A stretch of DNA of 64,000 bases, taken from positions 51,163,358-51,227,357 of the forward strand of contig NC_030683.2 of the NCBI RefSeq assembly GCF_000004195.4. Reading direction: 5' to 3'. Positions 34,350 to 46,437 of the stretch are shown piece by piece. The translations under genes were made by a program, and so were the position numbers. Within the stretch, counting starts at the first letter, position 1. Each line of letters opens with the position of its first letter. This DNA is from Xenopus tropicalis. Taxonomy: Eukaryota > Chordata > Amphibia > Anura > Pipidae. The notes beneath the pieces are model-generated. The model ran no database searches and was not told where the DNA came from. It worked only from the letters and a program-made list of their open reading frames with translations.

Positions 34350-36810
34350 AAAAATCATTAGATTGTTACGTTTATTCAGTACTCCTAAATACAATTATTC
34401 TGCCAAGCGCACTTCTTCTGTTGAGATGTATATCTGGGCATCTTGTTTACTGCAACAATTATGAAAGGGAGAAACAGGCCCCATATTAGAGAGATATGTC
34501 CCAAAAAGTGCCTGTAATCTTTAAAGCCAATGATAAGAAGGCTACTACACTGAAATATTTAGCAAATAACAAGAGAAAGCTGGTAGAAGGAGACAAATCT
34601 TAAGCAAATACCAACACATTAAGGAGCACAGTAAAATATATATATTTCACATATAAAGCAAGAGACTTTTGCAGATTTATTGATTTGATCTTTTCTCTTT
34701 TATTAAAAAAGGCATTATTTGAACAAAACATTGATATTTCCCACTATATAGATCTTGTCTGCTACAGAGGACGTTAGTCTTGTTAGATTTGGGATATCAA
34801 GGTTTAAATCCAAGCAAGATAATCTAAAATGTTTAGCAGTTGCCAAAGTAGGATTTGTACTGTAACACAAGCCTTTTCTCAAAGTCACCGACTTGATTTA
34901 TAATACCAATTCACTTAGCTTTAGATTGTTCAGAGCTTTTATTTCAGTTTTTAAAAGACATGGCATAAGCATTTTTTTTTCTACATGCATTAGCAAAATA
35001 TAAATTGTTCACTCTTTAAATTAGGGTAATTGGATTAGGAAACTGACTATGTGACTGCAATGCTAATAATGCAGTAATGGTTCTAATTTTAATGTTGTCA
35101 CTTTATTCTACCTACATGCTATATATCAAGCAGGCCTCAAGCCTATACACATCCAATGAAGTGTCATTAATGTGCATTTTAAGAACAAAAATATTCCATG
35201 TTGCTGACCATAAAAAATCATTACTGTGAAACTATTTATTATTGCTTTAAATTTAAAATACATTTTAAAAAAAATTGTGAATTAAAAAATAAAATAAAAG
35301 GCCATGAAATGCTGATTCTAGTGTCTTGAATAAAATAAATGCATTTGTATTAGTTACATTTAATTGTACTCTTGTAATTTACCTTACTGAGGAGTGTTTT
35401 GGAGGCAATAGGAGTGTTTGATAAATAAATATATTTAGTTAGGGTTAATAAACAAAATGAGGAAAATAGGACTGTAAGTGGAATATCTGTCTGTTCTGAA
35501 CCTGTGGGAATCTTCATGGTATCTTGGCTGACTGGAATACTAAGTATTGAAGGTAATGATTTTACATTCTTAAGCACCCTGTCCGTTAATACCTTTCGAT
35601 GTCTTAACTGATCACTTCATTCAATGCTCCATACATTGTATCACCGAAAATTTCAAGGGAAGCCTTGAACTGGCAGCTTCTTCTAGTGTCAGAGTAGCTT
35701 TTGTAGCTCAATAAATCTAGAGAACAGGATGCATCTCATGTATCACAGGAAGGCAGAATGAGGTGCAATGAAGACTGAAGGCAGACAGTACATGATAGCA
35801 GTTTCTCATTACAACTGAGACCAATGGCCTGATATACTTATCTCTTTAACAGGTTGCCGCAATACGTAATTTGGGCCTATTACTCGTAAACTGTCATTGT
35901 CTCTGCAACCATGCATTTTTTTTCCTTTGCACCAACTGAATTGTGAGCAAATTGGACATGCAATTGAACAACCATGCCTTCCTGTGCAAGGCCTATAATG
36001 TGCAAGGTTTATAAATAGGCACAATTATGGCACCTGTATTCCTGTATCACTTATACAAGTAGTGGCCACAAGATATTGTACCAGGTGCAAATATGCTGGA
36101 TTTGTACGAAAAATGTCTTATTTTACAAAAGCGAGGATCAATTTAAAACTAAATAAAGACCAAAAACTAAAAATTGTTTGTCAAGAAAGAATTTGCATTT
36201 TGCATGTCATTTTTTTAATTTAATTTCCTTATTAGTAGTTTCTACACTGCTAAATTGCTTATAGAATATTTTTAAAACCTACTTGAAGCTGTTTTCTTTT
36301 GTAAAAATAATGATGTTTTCTGCATGACATTTGATTAAATCTAATGTGCACAATCGCAAACTGTGCCATTTTTTTATTTGGTGAATGGGTAACTAATTAG
36401 TTTCATGGACTCACAAAAACCATATTAAGTACTAAGATTTGAAAAATAGTTTAAAACAATTTGTTCCAGCATGTGAAATAATTTGTTAAATAGAAAATAG
36501 ATTTTCTTTCTCCTTGGTGCTGTATGAATGGAGATTCTGATTAATTGGTCCCATAGTTTTATGTTTTGTCTTAGTACAGGCTATGAGCTTGCGTATAGTC
36601 TCTTTCCTTGTAATCTCTCATTGCTGAGATTTCTCTTACATTGCTAGCTAAAATGCTCTGTAAAAAGGCTGCCACTATAACAAATAGTAATTACTTAAGT
36701 ACTGAGAGGGCAGACTACAAGTGAGAGATTTATTACTAGCAATGGAGATTCTAGGCTTTTAAAAGTAAACTGTAATCACTGATTTCACCAGCATTGGCTG
36801 TGCACCCCCT
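34350..36810. other. long unique AT-rich stretch
   Basis: No recognised gene, RNA or repeat. Confidence 0.4.
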
Positions 36811-36995
36811 TGGACTATTTATCATGCTGTGTAAAAAGTGGAGGGAAGCATTACCGGTGATGTTGCCTAGGGCAACCAATCAGCAATTGGATTTCAACAG
36901 TTAGAAAACCAAAGCAAAGCATCTGATTGGCTGCCATGGGCAACACCACCGGTAATGTTTTACTCCACTTTTTACACAGCATGATAAATATATCC
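36811..36995. mobile_element. palindromic fold-back MITE, well preserved
   Basis: ctatttatcatgctgtgt with aaaaagtggag at the left is the inverted copy of ctccactttttacacagc with atgataaatata at the right. The pairing continues through cattaccggtgatgttgcc against caacaccaccggtaatg. Arms of about 75 bp leave only a short centre. Same family as 16699-16895. Confidence 0.85.
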
Positions 36996-38369
36996 CATGC
37001 ACATGGTGTTCTTCACTGAGCAATTGAGACAATTCAGTCTATCTCCAGGAAATTTACAATGCAGTGTTTAGAATTGCTAGGGTCCCAGGTTTGATTTCAG
37101 TCAGGGCACTTTCTGCACAGACTTATGTGTTCTACCCATCTATGCATGGGCTTCCTCCCACACAAAAACATACAGGCAGATTCATTGGCTTCTGATAATA
37201 TTCATAAACTGGAAACATTACTGGGATGAATGATGCAATTGATGTATAATCTTAGTGAAAAGCTGTGGAATATGTCAAATAAGCAAAGAAAATGAATAAT
37301 GTATCCCAAAGCAGGGTATTTATAACCCAGTTCCTTTTTAAATTTATAGATTATTTTTTCAAGGCCAGGTGCTTCCTTTTAGTAAACCAGTCTGACCCTT
37401 CCAGTAGTAATTAATGGTAAAGAAGTAGCATGGATGATCTTTTATACTACTATGTAAATAACAAGCATAGTCTACTGGTCCCTTACAAGGGGATTTAGGA
37501 CAAGTTGTCACCAAAATGTTTTCATGAGGTAGTTTCATTTGAGTTGAAATTGTCTGCAAATCCACACTAGAATTTGTTGGAGCTAACAGAGGCAGTGCAA
37601 GTACAATCGGTGGAACATATACTATACTGTTTTCCCAGTTCTGCAGGTCTGTTCTTTTATGAGACTCAAAAGCCCTTTTTAGGGTTATGTCTATCTGTGT
37701 GTGTGTGTGTGTGTGTGTTTATATGTGTTTATATATTTAGTTCAGTTATAGCTGGGGATCTTATGACTGCTAGAGAGGTTTATTTGCCCCTTAGGTGCTG
37801 ATTCTCAGCCTTTGGGAAAAAACAGGCTAGGGATCGGCCCTTCCACTTGCAACAGTCACAGTGTTGGGCCAGGTGCAAGCAAACACAGCAGATAGCGACA
37901 AAGAGACATTTCATTTCACGTTTGCATCTCAGAGCCATTTTCACGTTTGCATCTCAGAGCCAATATTCACCCTGTGTGCCTACACACGGGCTGACGCAAT
38001 GGTTCCGGGTGCAGGCAAAGTAGGAGGCTGATGCCAGTGGAGGGGCCTCATGTGGCATCAGCCTTACCCTTTTCCTAACTGTATTTTTCTTCCTTTCTTC
38101 TTTTTATTGCATGTAAGAAGACCAGAGGATCAAAGGAAAAGGGAGGATGAGTGAATGTGTGGGGTTGTGGAGTTGGTCATGGGTGTGCAGACCCTGAACC
38201 ATGCAGCCCACATGATGTGCCAGCTGTGGCGAATGTGCAGCAGCAGCATGTATCTATATGACTTTCAAAGTGGTCAAAAGGTGGGACTTGTAACTCAAGT
38301 TTCCTACTGCATATCTACAGTTTGTAGAAACGGGAGAGACCCATCCAGGGTGGCTTGCCTGTAACACAC
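36996..38369. other. unique sequence with minor repeats
   Basis: A (TG)n tract at about 37697-37718, and a 24-bp near-perfect tandem duplication ttcacgtttgcatctcagag at about 37915-37962. No gene recognised. Confidence 0.4.
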
Positions 38370-38760
38370 ACAAGTCCTGCTGCTTGTTGGCACTTTGTAG
38401 AGACAACTGTATTCATACCAATAATAGTCTCAGAGTTCTGAATATCTAAACTAGATGCCCAGTAACTACATTAAAACTTATTTTGCTTGCTTGCACTGTA
38501 AAGAGACACCTACATTCATACCAATAATAGTTTCAAAAGAGAGTGCTAAATATCCTACTGAGATTGCTTGCCGGCCATTTTCCTACTTCAGTTTGGACAT
38601 TAAAGAGATCACTGCATTAATACAATTAATAGTGTCAAAAATGAGCACTTACTCTGTAATGGGCAAGACACATTGAGCTACTTTTATTTGACTCTGCTTA
38701 AACACTCATAGAGACAATTATTACTAATTATCAGCATTGTCTATTTTGTAGGCTACAAGC
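38370..38760. repeat. degenerate tandem repeat, about 104-bp unit, about four copies
   Basis: The landmark gagaca/tc-act-cattcatacc-aataatagt recurs at 38400, 38503, 38605 and 38711 (spacing 103, 102 and 106 bp). Units 1 and 2 share attcataccaataatagt exactly; later units are more diverged. A weaker partial unit may precede 38370. No function visible. Confidence 0.75.
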
Positions 38761-39287
38761 TGTGTGTCTTAGCTCTTACAGGGGTGAGTTGCCTGCCATG
38801 CACTAAAGTTTTTCTGCTTGTTTACATTTACTACAGTGCATAATCAGCTTGGTCAAGCTGATTCAGTGAATTTTGGGCCAGAACAACTGGGAAAAAGGAT
38901 ATTTGGATAGTACAGTCTTGATGGAGACATTGGCTCCATGTTTAGGACAAACTATAGACATGGGACTCATTTAGTATCTATGAGCAACAGTGGAATAGTG
39001 AAAAGGAGTTTTCTAACAATGTAGGGCAGAGCTAAAATGCCTGAAACACAATATAATTTCTACTTGCCATTGACTCCATTGCATTTTAACAGATTTTTAC
39101 AGTTTCACAATTTTTTTGGCAAAGCAACCACAGCAAATTTGCTCATTGTTATTCATGATTTTTACATATTGTTTTTTTCTTTTTATTCACTAATTTTACA
39201 CTGTCCATAGCAACTGATTTTTTATCTTAACATTAAAATGTGAGGTAGAATAAATAGTTTATACAGTGTATGCCCCTAACCTAAATC
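38761..39287. other. unique sequence
   Basis: No recognised feature. Around 39105-39145 cacaatttttttggcaaagc and gcaaatttgctcattg weakly resemble the hAT MITE ends. Confidence 0.3.
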
Positions 39288-39600
39288 ATGTATGGGATCT
39301 GTTATTCAGAATGTTTGGGACCTGGGGATAAGAGATCTTTCCATAATTTGGATTTCCGTACCTTAATTCTACTCAAAAATAATTCAAACATTAAATGAAC
39401 CCAATAGGATTATTTCACCCCCAATAAGGATTAATTATATCTTAGTTGGGATCAAGTACAATGTACTGTTTTATTATAGAGAAAAATGAAATCATTTTCA
39501 AAAATCTACATTCGTTGATTAATAGCATCTATGGGAGATGGGCTCTCTGTAATTTAGAGCTTTCTGGAAAATGGGTTTCCATTATATCATCCCATACCTG
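39288..39600 (-). mobile_element. CAGGTATGGGA-family MITE, near full length
   Basis: catgtatgggatctg at the left, ccatacctg at the right followed by TA. The interior is the reverse complement of 8361-8693 (ttaaatgaacccaatagg, gatcaagtacaatgtactg, tctatgggagatggg). Confidence 0.82.
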
Positions 39601-39642
39601 TACTTACTTTGACATTCAAATTCAATTTCTCTTACATATAAG

Positions 39643-40010
39643 TAGTGATGAGCCAGTTTTTTTGCCAGGCATGGACTCGCTGAAAAATTCTACATTTCTC
39701 ATTGGTGAATTTTTTTGCAAAGCTGCTGTGAAAATGTGATGCAACAAAAAAAATTTGCAGGGAAAAAAATGGCCATTGACTTTAATGTATCTGGAGTAAG
39801 AAAATAAATTGTGGTTGCATCAAAAAAATTTGCAGTAATGTAAAACAAATTGTGGTCACGTCAAAAAAGTTGTGGTTGAGTCATAGAGAAATAGAGAGAA
39901 ATAGAGAGAAATAAAGAAATAGTTACACATAAAAAAAAGTTGCTCGCTAGCCAGATTTTGTGAATGTTTTACGATTTCGCTAATTTTTCAGCAGTTTTCG
40001 CAAATTCAAA
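39643..40010 (-). mobile_element. hAT-type MITE, 3' end decayed
   Basis: tagtgatgagccag and gccaggcatggactcgctg at the left are the reversed right end of the 9246 family. The interior has gttgtggttgcatca-type repeats and an (agagaaat)n expansion at 39884-39918. The far end fades near gttttcgcaaattc. Confidence 0.75.
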
Positions 40011-40142
40011 AGACCAGTTTCTAGTTGCTTAAACAATCAATGAATACTGTATTATTTACAGAGCAATAAACCACTGATAGCAAATTAATTAATAATGAAA
40101 AGACAAATAAAAAATGTATTCTAGTCACAAAATGTACACTCA
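40011..40142. other. short unique spacer
   Basis: Nothing recognised. Confidence 0.3.
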
Positions 40143-40500
40143 GGGGCCCATTCATGAAAGCACAATTTTTTTTTTTAGGGGAAAAAAAAAAAATCACATT
40201 TTTTTAATTTATAGAACATTTCGTAATGACCACAATAATATTGTTAAAATTCCATGACTTTTTCATGGTTTGCATTAACTTCCACAAAAAAGTCATATTT
40301 TTCGCAAAGACTACGACATTTTGGAATTCATTCAAGCTTTGGTATCATGACTATCTTTTGGCCAGGTTGGATCTGTAGAGTGCCATTGAGTCCTATGGAA
40401 GGCTTCCAAGATCACACAGAAGTTTCAAAGCCAGAAGGGTTTTCGTGCCGTTTACAATCGTTCAGGTTCCGAAAGTTTTGGACTGCAACCACAATATTTT
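40143..40500 (+). mobile_element. MITE (GGGGCACATTCATGAA family), right end missing
   Basis: It begins ggggcccattcatgaaagc. The interior shares gaattcattcaagctttgg, ggccaggttggat, and agtgccattgagtcctatgg with 16263-16618. The direction of the interior relative to this terminus is opposite to 46438-47629, so this may be an internally palindromic or rearranged copy. Confidence 0.65.
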
Positions 40501-41544
40501 AGTTAGTGTGGATGTGAAATACACATATACAACCAAACCCCACAAACAAATGTACATAGGTATCTTGATGGCAATATTAATTTGGGAAGATTCAATACAA
40601 GTACAAGTACTTATGTACTTACAAAATGAATGTTGTGAGTACACAATGAATAATGAATATAGAAAAATGTTGGGCTAAAACATTTATGTAACTTCAAAAA
40701 AATTGTAAAAATAATGATTTTTGTGATTACAAAATGATCTCTGCAGTTACATTTTTTGTGAAGACAAAACTTGTGACTGAAATTGTTTTGTGTGCACAGA
40801 ATTAATTTTCTGACGATGAAATGTTTGATGAAGTGAAAAAAGGAATTTGGTCAGCAGGAAGTACAATATACACATATAGGCTTTACAAAATGCATGTTGT
40901 GTTTCACAATATGCTACAACTGCAAACAATACACATACAAACAGTTTGCACTTACTTGCTTTGGACTTCTGATGTCAGTTTACATGGACATATACAGTAC
41001 ATGCATTAAATGATAGGTTAATGGCTCTTAATTTCTCTTTCACCAAGAGCGGAATATCTGTCGAAGCAGCTGCTTCAGCTCATTAAGCAGTCTATCATTT
41101 GTGGGCACAGCTAGTTTCATATCAGTAGGAGGAAGGCAAATGGTAATAGGATTTTTTATTCTGTTTTGAAAATGTGGGAACTGAGTTCTGACTGCCATTA
41201 ATTTCTGTTGTCATAGCAGTGCATGGTAGGTGTTGTTGGGAGGAATTCTTTTAAAAGAGAAAAATCTATTAAAAGAGAAATGTTTCTTATTCATGATCCA
41301 TGTAATATGCCCTAAAAGAGACATAGCACCTGCCTAAAGATATATATATATATCCTGTCTTAATTAGAAATTGTTTTATACATTAGCCATACCCTATAAA
41401 TATACTCCCAACTATCTTAATCAGGGGTTACTGAGAACGGAGAAGTTTAATGACCATGATGGAAGTAGATGGCACATGGGCATAATAAATATGATAGAAA
41501 TTATTATAATAGCGAGTACAAATAGTTAAACAAATAAAGAGTGT
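40501..41544. other. unique or unclassified sequence
   Basis: Short open frames (60-77 codons) on both strands; none recognised. A (TA)n tract at about 41339-41352. Confidence 0.35.
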
Positions 41545-41648
41545 TTGCAGGTTAAGCTCCTGTCTGTTATAGTTTCCTTCTCTGGCTCTATTTTCACCCA
41601 TGCTTTCTTACTATAACAGATTATAACAGACAGGAGCTTAACCTGCAA
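41545..41648. repeat. fold-back element with perfect 27-bp inverted repeat
   Basis: 41545-41571 (ttgcaggttaagctcctg...) is the exact reverse complement of 41622-41648, with a 50-bp loop. It lies 25 bp from the Tc1-like element. It could be a tiny MITE; no flanking duplication is certain. Confidence 0.75.
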
Positions 41649-41673
41649 CAATATTCATCTGTTTTTATATATA

Positions 41674-41872
41674 CAGGTCCTTTTCAAAAAATTAGCATAT
41701 TGTGATAAAGTTCATTATTTTCTGTAATGTACTGATAAACATTAGACTTTCATATATTTTAGATTCATTACACACAACTGAAGTAGTTCAAGCCTTTTCT
41801 TGTTTTAATATTGATGATTGTGGCATACAGCTCATGAAAACCCAAAATTCCTATCTCAAAAAATTAGCATAT
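41674..41872 (+). repeat. left inverted repeat of Tc1-like element
   Basis: 199 bp with two direct copies of the putative transposase site CAAAAAATTAGCATAT (41685-41700 and 41857-41872). It differs from the right repeat at one base near 41780 (gaagtagttc here, gaagtcgttc in the inverted partner). Confidence 0.93.
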
Positions 41873-41952
41873 TTCATCCGCCCAATAAAAGAAAAGTGTT
41901 TTTAATACAAAAAAAGTCAACCTTCAAATAATTATGTTCAGTTATGCACTCA

Positions 41953-42926
41953 CTACTTGGTCGGGAATCCTTTTGCAGAAATGACTGCTTCAATGTGGCG
42001 TGGCATGGAGGCAATCAGCCTGTGGCACTGCTCAGGTGTTATGGAGGCCCAGGATGCTTCAATAGCGGCCTTAAGCTCATCCAGAGTGTTGGGTCTTGTG
42101 TCTCTCAACTTTCTCTTCACAATATCCCACAGATTCTCTATGGGGTTCAGGTCAGGAGAGTTGGCAGGCCAATTGAGCACAGTAATACCATGGTCAGTAA
42201 ACCATTTACCAGTGGTTTTGGCACTGTGAGCAGGTGCCAGGTCATGCTGAAAAATGAAATCTTCATCTCCATAAAGCTTTTCAGCAGATGGAAGCATGAA
42301 GTGCTCCAAAATCTCCTGATAGCTAGCTGCATTGACCCTGCCCTTGATAAAACACAGTGGACCAACACCAGCAGCTGACATGGCACCCCAGACCATCACT
42401 GACTGTGGGTACTTGACACTGGACTTCAGGCATTTTGGCATTTCCCTCTCCCCAGTCTTCCTCCAGACTCTGGCACCTTGATTTCCGAATGACATACTTT
42501 GGACCACTGAGCAACAGTCCAGTGCTGCTTCTCTGTAGCCCAGGTCAGGCGCTTCTGCCGCTGTTTCTGGTTCAAAAGTGGCTTGACCTGGGGAATGCAG
42601 CACCTGTAGCCCATTTCCTGCACACGCCTGTACACGGTGGCTCTGGATGTTTCTACTCCAGACTCAGTCCACTGCTTCCGCAGGTCCCCCAAGGTCAGGA
42701 ATCAGTCCTTCTCCACAATCTTCCTCTGGGCCCAGTCACCTCTTCTCGTTGTGCAGCGTTTTCTGCCACACTTTTTCCTTCCCACAGACTTCCCACTGAG
42801 GTGCCTTGATACAGCACTCTGGGAACAGCCTATTTGTTCAGAAATTTCTTTCTGTGTCTTACCCTCTTGCTTGAGGGTGTCAATGATGGCCTTCTGGACA
42901 GCAGTCAGGTCGGCAGTCTTACCCAT
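41953..42926 (-). pseudogene. Tc1-like transposase, broken (DD34E family)
   Basis: The product would cut and paste the element in the nucleus. From the start at 42926: an N-terminal helix-turn-helix region (QKEISEQIGCSQSAVSRHL, about residues 31-50) that would bind the inverted repeats, then a GRKRCTTRR linker. An in-frame TGA at 42702-42704 ends the first segment. The same frame continues to about 42495 (TVYRRVQEMGYRCC). A frame change and deletion of roughly 25-35 bp at about 42490-42500 then removes the segment between WSKV and FGNQG, which in this family holds the first catalytic aspartate. The last segment to 41953 keeps FQHDLAPAHSA (second aspartate) and DLNPIENLW (glutamate), with 34 residues between them. 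The gene cannot give active enzyme. Confidence 0.93.
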
Positions 42927-43044
42927 GATTGCGGTTTTGAGTAATGAACCAGGCTGGGAGTTTTTAAAAGCCTCAGGAATCTTTTGCAGGTTTTTAGAGT
43001 TAATTAGTTGATTCAGATGATTAGGTTAATAGAACCTTTTCATG

Positions 43045-43243
43045 ATATGCTAATTTTTTGAGATAGGAATTTTGGGTTTTCATGAGCTGTATGCCACAAT
43101 CATCAATATTAAAACAAGAAAAGGCTTGAACGACTTCAGTTGTGTGTAATGAATCTAAAATATATGAAAGTCTAATGTTTATCAGTACATTACAGAAAAT
43201 AATGAACTTTATCACAATATGCTAATTTTTTGAAAAGGACCTG
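43045..43243 (-). repeat. right inverted repeat of Tc1-like element
   Basis: Reverse complement of 41674-41872, 198/199 identical. Transposase-site copies at 43045-43060 and 43217-43232. Confidence 0.93.
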
Positions 43244-43245
43244 TA

Positions 43246-45489
43246 TATAGGGTGTGCTAGGATAATAGTTAGTTTTTCTAAAGTTTTTTCTGAAGCATTT
43301 TGATTGTCTTTCCTTGTTAACTTAAGTTAAAGAAACCTTGCTAGTCTTCAGTTTGCTGAGAATTCCACTTTTTACTTTTTTTGTGTAAAACAGTCCTGCA
43401 GTTACATTATGTTTGTCTCTGTGTGAATTTGTTCATGTACACATAGGGCAGACTTTAATAATGCAGGCAGTACAAATAGCAAACCAGCCACTTTATAAAG
43501 GAAATATGTGTTGTTTTGTATACCAAATGCTCTAATTAACAGGTAACTTTAACGAAACAATAAATATAATTTTGCATAATTAAAGAAAATATACTTCAAG
43601 CAATTTTCAATTTGGTTAATGATTAAAGCTTAGAGCTATTTGTAGATGTAATTCTCACTGAAAGTAGTTTTTCTCTGTCCCAATTCTTACCCTTATCTTC
43701 CTGCACCAGTTCTTCTCCATTCTCACAATACTTTGTGAGTTCCATAACTGAACAAAACCTATTGCCAAGTGTCTTACTTTCTTTGCTTCTGGTTCTAGTG
43801 ATATTTTGTTGAAAAGTTATCATTTGTATTTGGGCGAGGAGTGGGAAACTAATATAAGAAAGTTAAAGCTTTAGCGATTAACTGCTTTGTGTGTAATATT
43901 TAGAGTGCATTTTTGTGACTGAATAAGCTTAATTTCATACAATGACATCTTTATATTCAGTTGGTCAGCTTAGGTAGATTCCATAAGTATAGGAATTAAT
44001 CTGTTATCTGAAAACATTGTACCTAAAAAGCTTCCAAATATAGTATTGGTATCCGTAAGGTTCCATAGGCTCCTATTCAACAAATAAATAGATTTTTTAA
44101 TTGCATTTCCTCCGTAATAATTTGACAGCACCTTGCACAAGATCATTTCTAAGAGAGCATAAATCTATACAGTACAGATGTCATACTAGCTTTAAGGAAT
44201 AAAATGAAAACTCATAAACCTAGGCCAGTAATGGCCAAATATAATATATTCATTCTCTAATGTTTTGAAAATGTACAAGTTGTAGTTATATTTCACAGCA
44301 GCACCCCTTTCTGTCCTTTTCTCCCTAGTATTTTCTAGATGAGCTTTGCATGACATATGTTTAAAATAAGAAACCATGCATTACAGCTCTCAAAGTGATA
44401 TGCATTTTCTCTATCAATAACATTGAACTTAATGAAAACTAAAAAGGCTGCTGACATTTTAATAGTCCAGGTCACTTTGCTATACATATTCTATGCAGAC
44501 ATTAAAGTTACCACTAAAAAAATGAAAAAAAGTGAAAAATAGCAATAGTCGATAAATGATAGATAGATTAAGGATCTAAAGCAAAAAATGAATTGCTTTA
44601 AAGAGTGATTCTTCCTGCATTTTCTGTTTATTGTGGTTTCTGTGGTATTACCAGTTTCAGACTACTAATACCAGGCTTTCTTTAGCTTTCACTGAATGTC
44701 AGGAACCCTGTCAATGCACTTCGTATGCAGTTTCTATACAGAAGCATTTTATAACTAAGCATTATGCTGCACCAATTTCTCAGTGGGAGATTAGCATTAT
44801 AGTTTTTTCTGGGAGTCATATATTTACTAAACTTAAGGCAATAATAAGGAAAAAGTAAGACATATTAAACCATATATAGAAAAATATTAATTGAGATATG
44901 GTATACTGCTATCTAGAATGCTTTGGATATGAGGTTTCTGCATAATGGGTCTTTTCATAATGTGGAGTGCCATGCATTTAAGGAGAACTAAAGCTTAACT
45001 GAAGAAGAAGGCCAGAAATGTTGCGAATTGTGTTTTTGGGTCTGAACCAGTGCAAGGCAACTGTAGCCCTTTAGCAGGCAAGATCTGTGCCTCCAAAGAT
45101 GCCCCCCGTAGCTCCCCATCTTCTTTTCTGCTGATTCACTGCACATGCTCTGTGCTGCTGTCGCTTACCTGAGCCTAGGGACCAATGTACCACATACTGT
45201 ATGCATAGAATATACATGTCACGATATAAGGCTGATTAGCAAATAGTACAGATTATTACAGTATGAGAACTGAGCACAATGAGCATGTTTGTGTCATTGA
45301 TATTCCAAATATGGTGACCCCTGTAACAACTTTGAATTCCTGGATCATTACTGTTATAGGAGGGCTGAACCTTTAAGCTGGTGCAATAAGTTCAGAATAA
45401 AAAATATGGCATTTATAGCCATATTCATTTTTAGGGTTTACTTCTCTTTATGACTATTAGGATTTTTGTCATCTGTGTGGATTTAAGAT
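43246..45489. other. mostly unique sequence with a MITE remnant
   Basis: 44041-44150 (ttggtatccgtaaggttcc, ccataggctcctattc, tttgacagcaccttgcac) is a piece of the CAGGTATGGGA-family MITE in plus orientation. 44910-44960 resembles another end piece. Otherwise no gene or repeat recognised. Confidence 0.4.
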
Positions 45490-45648
45490 ATTAAGGAATG
45501 CTTGGGGCAGCATAGGTGGTTTGTCACAGTGAGGGTAGTGAGGTTGTGGAATGCCCTTCCTAGTCATAGAGTTATGGCAGATTCTATTGTTGCCTTTAAA
45601 AGGGGCTTGGGTGATTTCTGGAACAAGCAAAATATCCAAGGCCAAGGC
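45490..45648 (+). mobile_element. CR1-type LINE, C-terminal coding fragment
   Basis: The plus-strand frame reads WFVTVRVVRLWNALP, MADSIVAFKRGLGDFW and NIQGQG, which lines up with the extreme C-terminus of the LINE ORF at 53154-54017 (WFFMVRAVRLWNALP ... MADSVNAFKRGLDKF). The 3' UTR is replaced by a hAT MITE fragment. Confidence 0.8.
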
Positions 45649-45654
45649 AGATTT

Positions 45655-45733
45655 TTACCCCCATCACCACCAATGGTGAAATATGGAAATTTGCCACAAA
45701 TCCATGCCTGGTGAATAATTTCACCCATCACTA
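45655..45733 (+). mobile_element. hAT-type MITE right-end fragment
   Basis: ccaatggtgaaatatgg, tttgccacaaatccatgcc and ttcacccatcacta are the right end of the 9246 family with a slightly altered terminal repeat. It directly follows the CR1 fragment. Confidence 0.75.
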
Positions 45734-46150
45734 GCTTTAAACCATTGATGTGTTCCTGCAAGGGAGGAGGACCTTTACTCCATAAAATAGATGTCATTTA
45801 CACTTCTCCATATCCTCTGGATTAAGGTTTTTGCCACCAACCATAACTACAGAAGGTGACTATGCTTAAATAATTGTTCAACAATATTGCTGTGGTATAA
45901 TAATATAATATTAATATAATAATTGTATTAATTGGGCATACCTCCCAGCTATCCCGATTTTTGCAGAACAGTCCCAATTTTAACATCTCAGTCTTCAATC
46001 TCTTGCACTGAATGCCAAAAAAGATACAAAGTTTCTCAAACTTAATAAGATAAGGAGGTTTTTGACAGAATCCAGAATACTCAACACCTGCTTTTAGATA
46101 AAATTGTAACTAATAAGATAACCAGGTCCCTGAACTGAGACTTTCATTTT
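45734..46150. other. unique sequence
   Basis: AT-rich microsatellite-like run near 45897-45930 (taatataat). No other feature. Confidence 0.4.
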
Positions 46151-46437
46151 AAGGCCAATGCTGCACGTAGCGTATTTTTGGCAAGCTGAAAACCGCTTGC
46201 TGAAAGTACACTCCGCTATTGTCCTCCTATCTGTGCCTGCACCAGAAAGCATTAAATATGCTTGGGTGCAGGCACATGAAACTAATATCCACCAAATAAC
46301 ATGAGACTTTGCATTTTTGGCACATATGAGCTATATGTGCCTGCACCTGAGCTTATTCAATGCTTTCCAAAGTTTTCTTAAGCATAGAGGCACATTCTCC
46401 GTAAACGTTTTTTTTTGCTTGCCGAGAATACACTATG

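Larger units (their letters stand above)
41674..43243 (-). mobile_element. Tc1-like DNA transposon, 1570 bp, complete ends
   Basis: The element is bounded by CAGGTCCTTTTCAAAAAATT and its inverted copy and flanked by TA (41672-41673 and 43244-43245), the Tc1/mariner target. The inverted repeats are 199 bp (41674-41872 and 43045-43243) and differ at one base in my reading. Each carries an outer and an inner copy of CAAAAAATTAGCATAT, the IR/DR arrangement in which transposase binds two sites per end. One transposase gene lies between them on the minus strand. Near-identical ends mean recent insertion, yet the gene is broken, so it was probably mobilised in trans or the gene decayed soon after. 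Confidence 0.95.

Noticed and set aside
37697..37718. (TG)n tract as a functional Z-DNA element
   Set aside because: Short, ordinary microsatellite with no other support.
41944..43011. Several plus-strand open frames of 90-144 codons across the Tc1-like element
   Set aside because: They are antisense shadows of the transposase reading frame on the minus strand; their products have no family resemblance.
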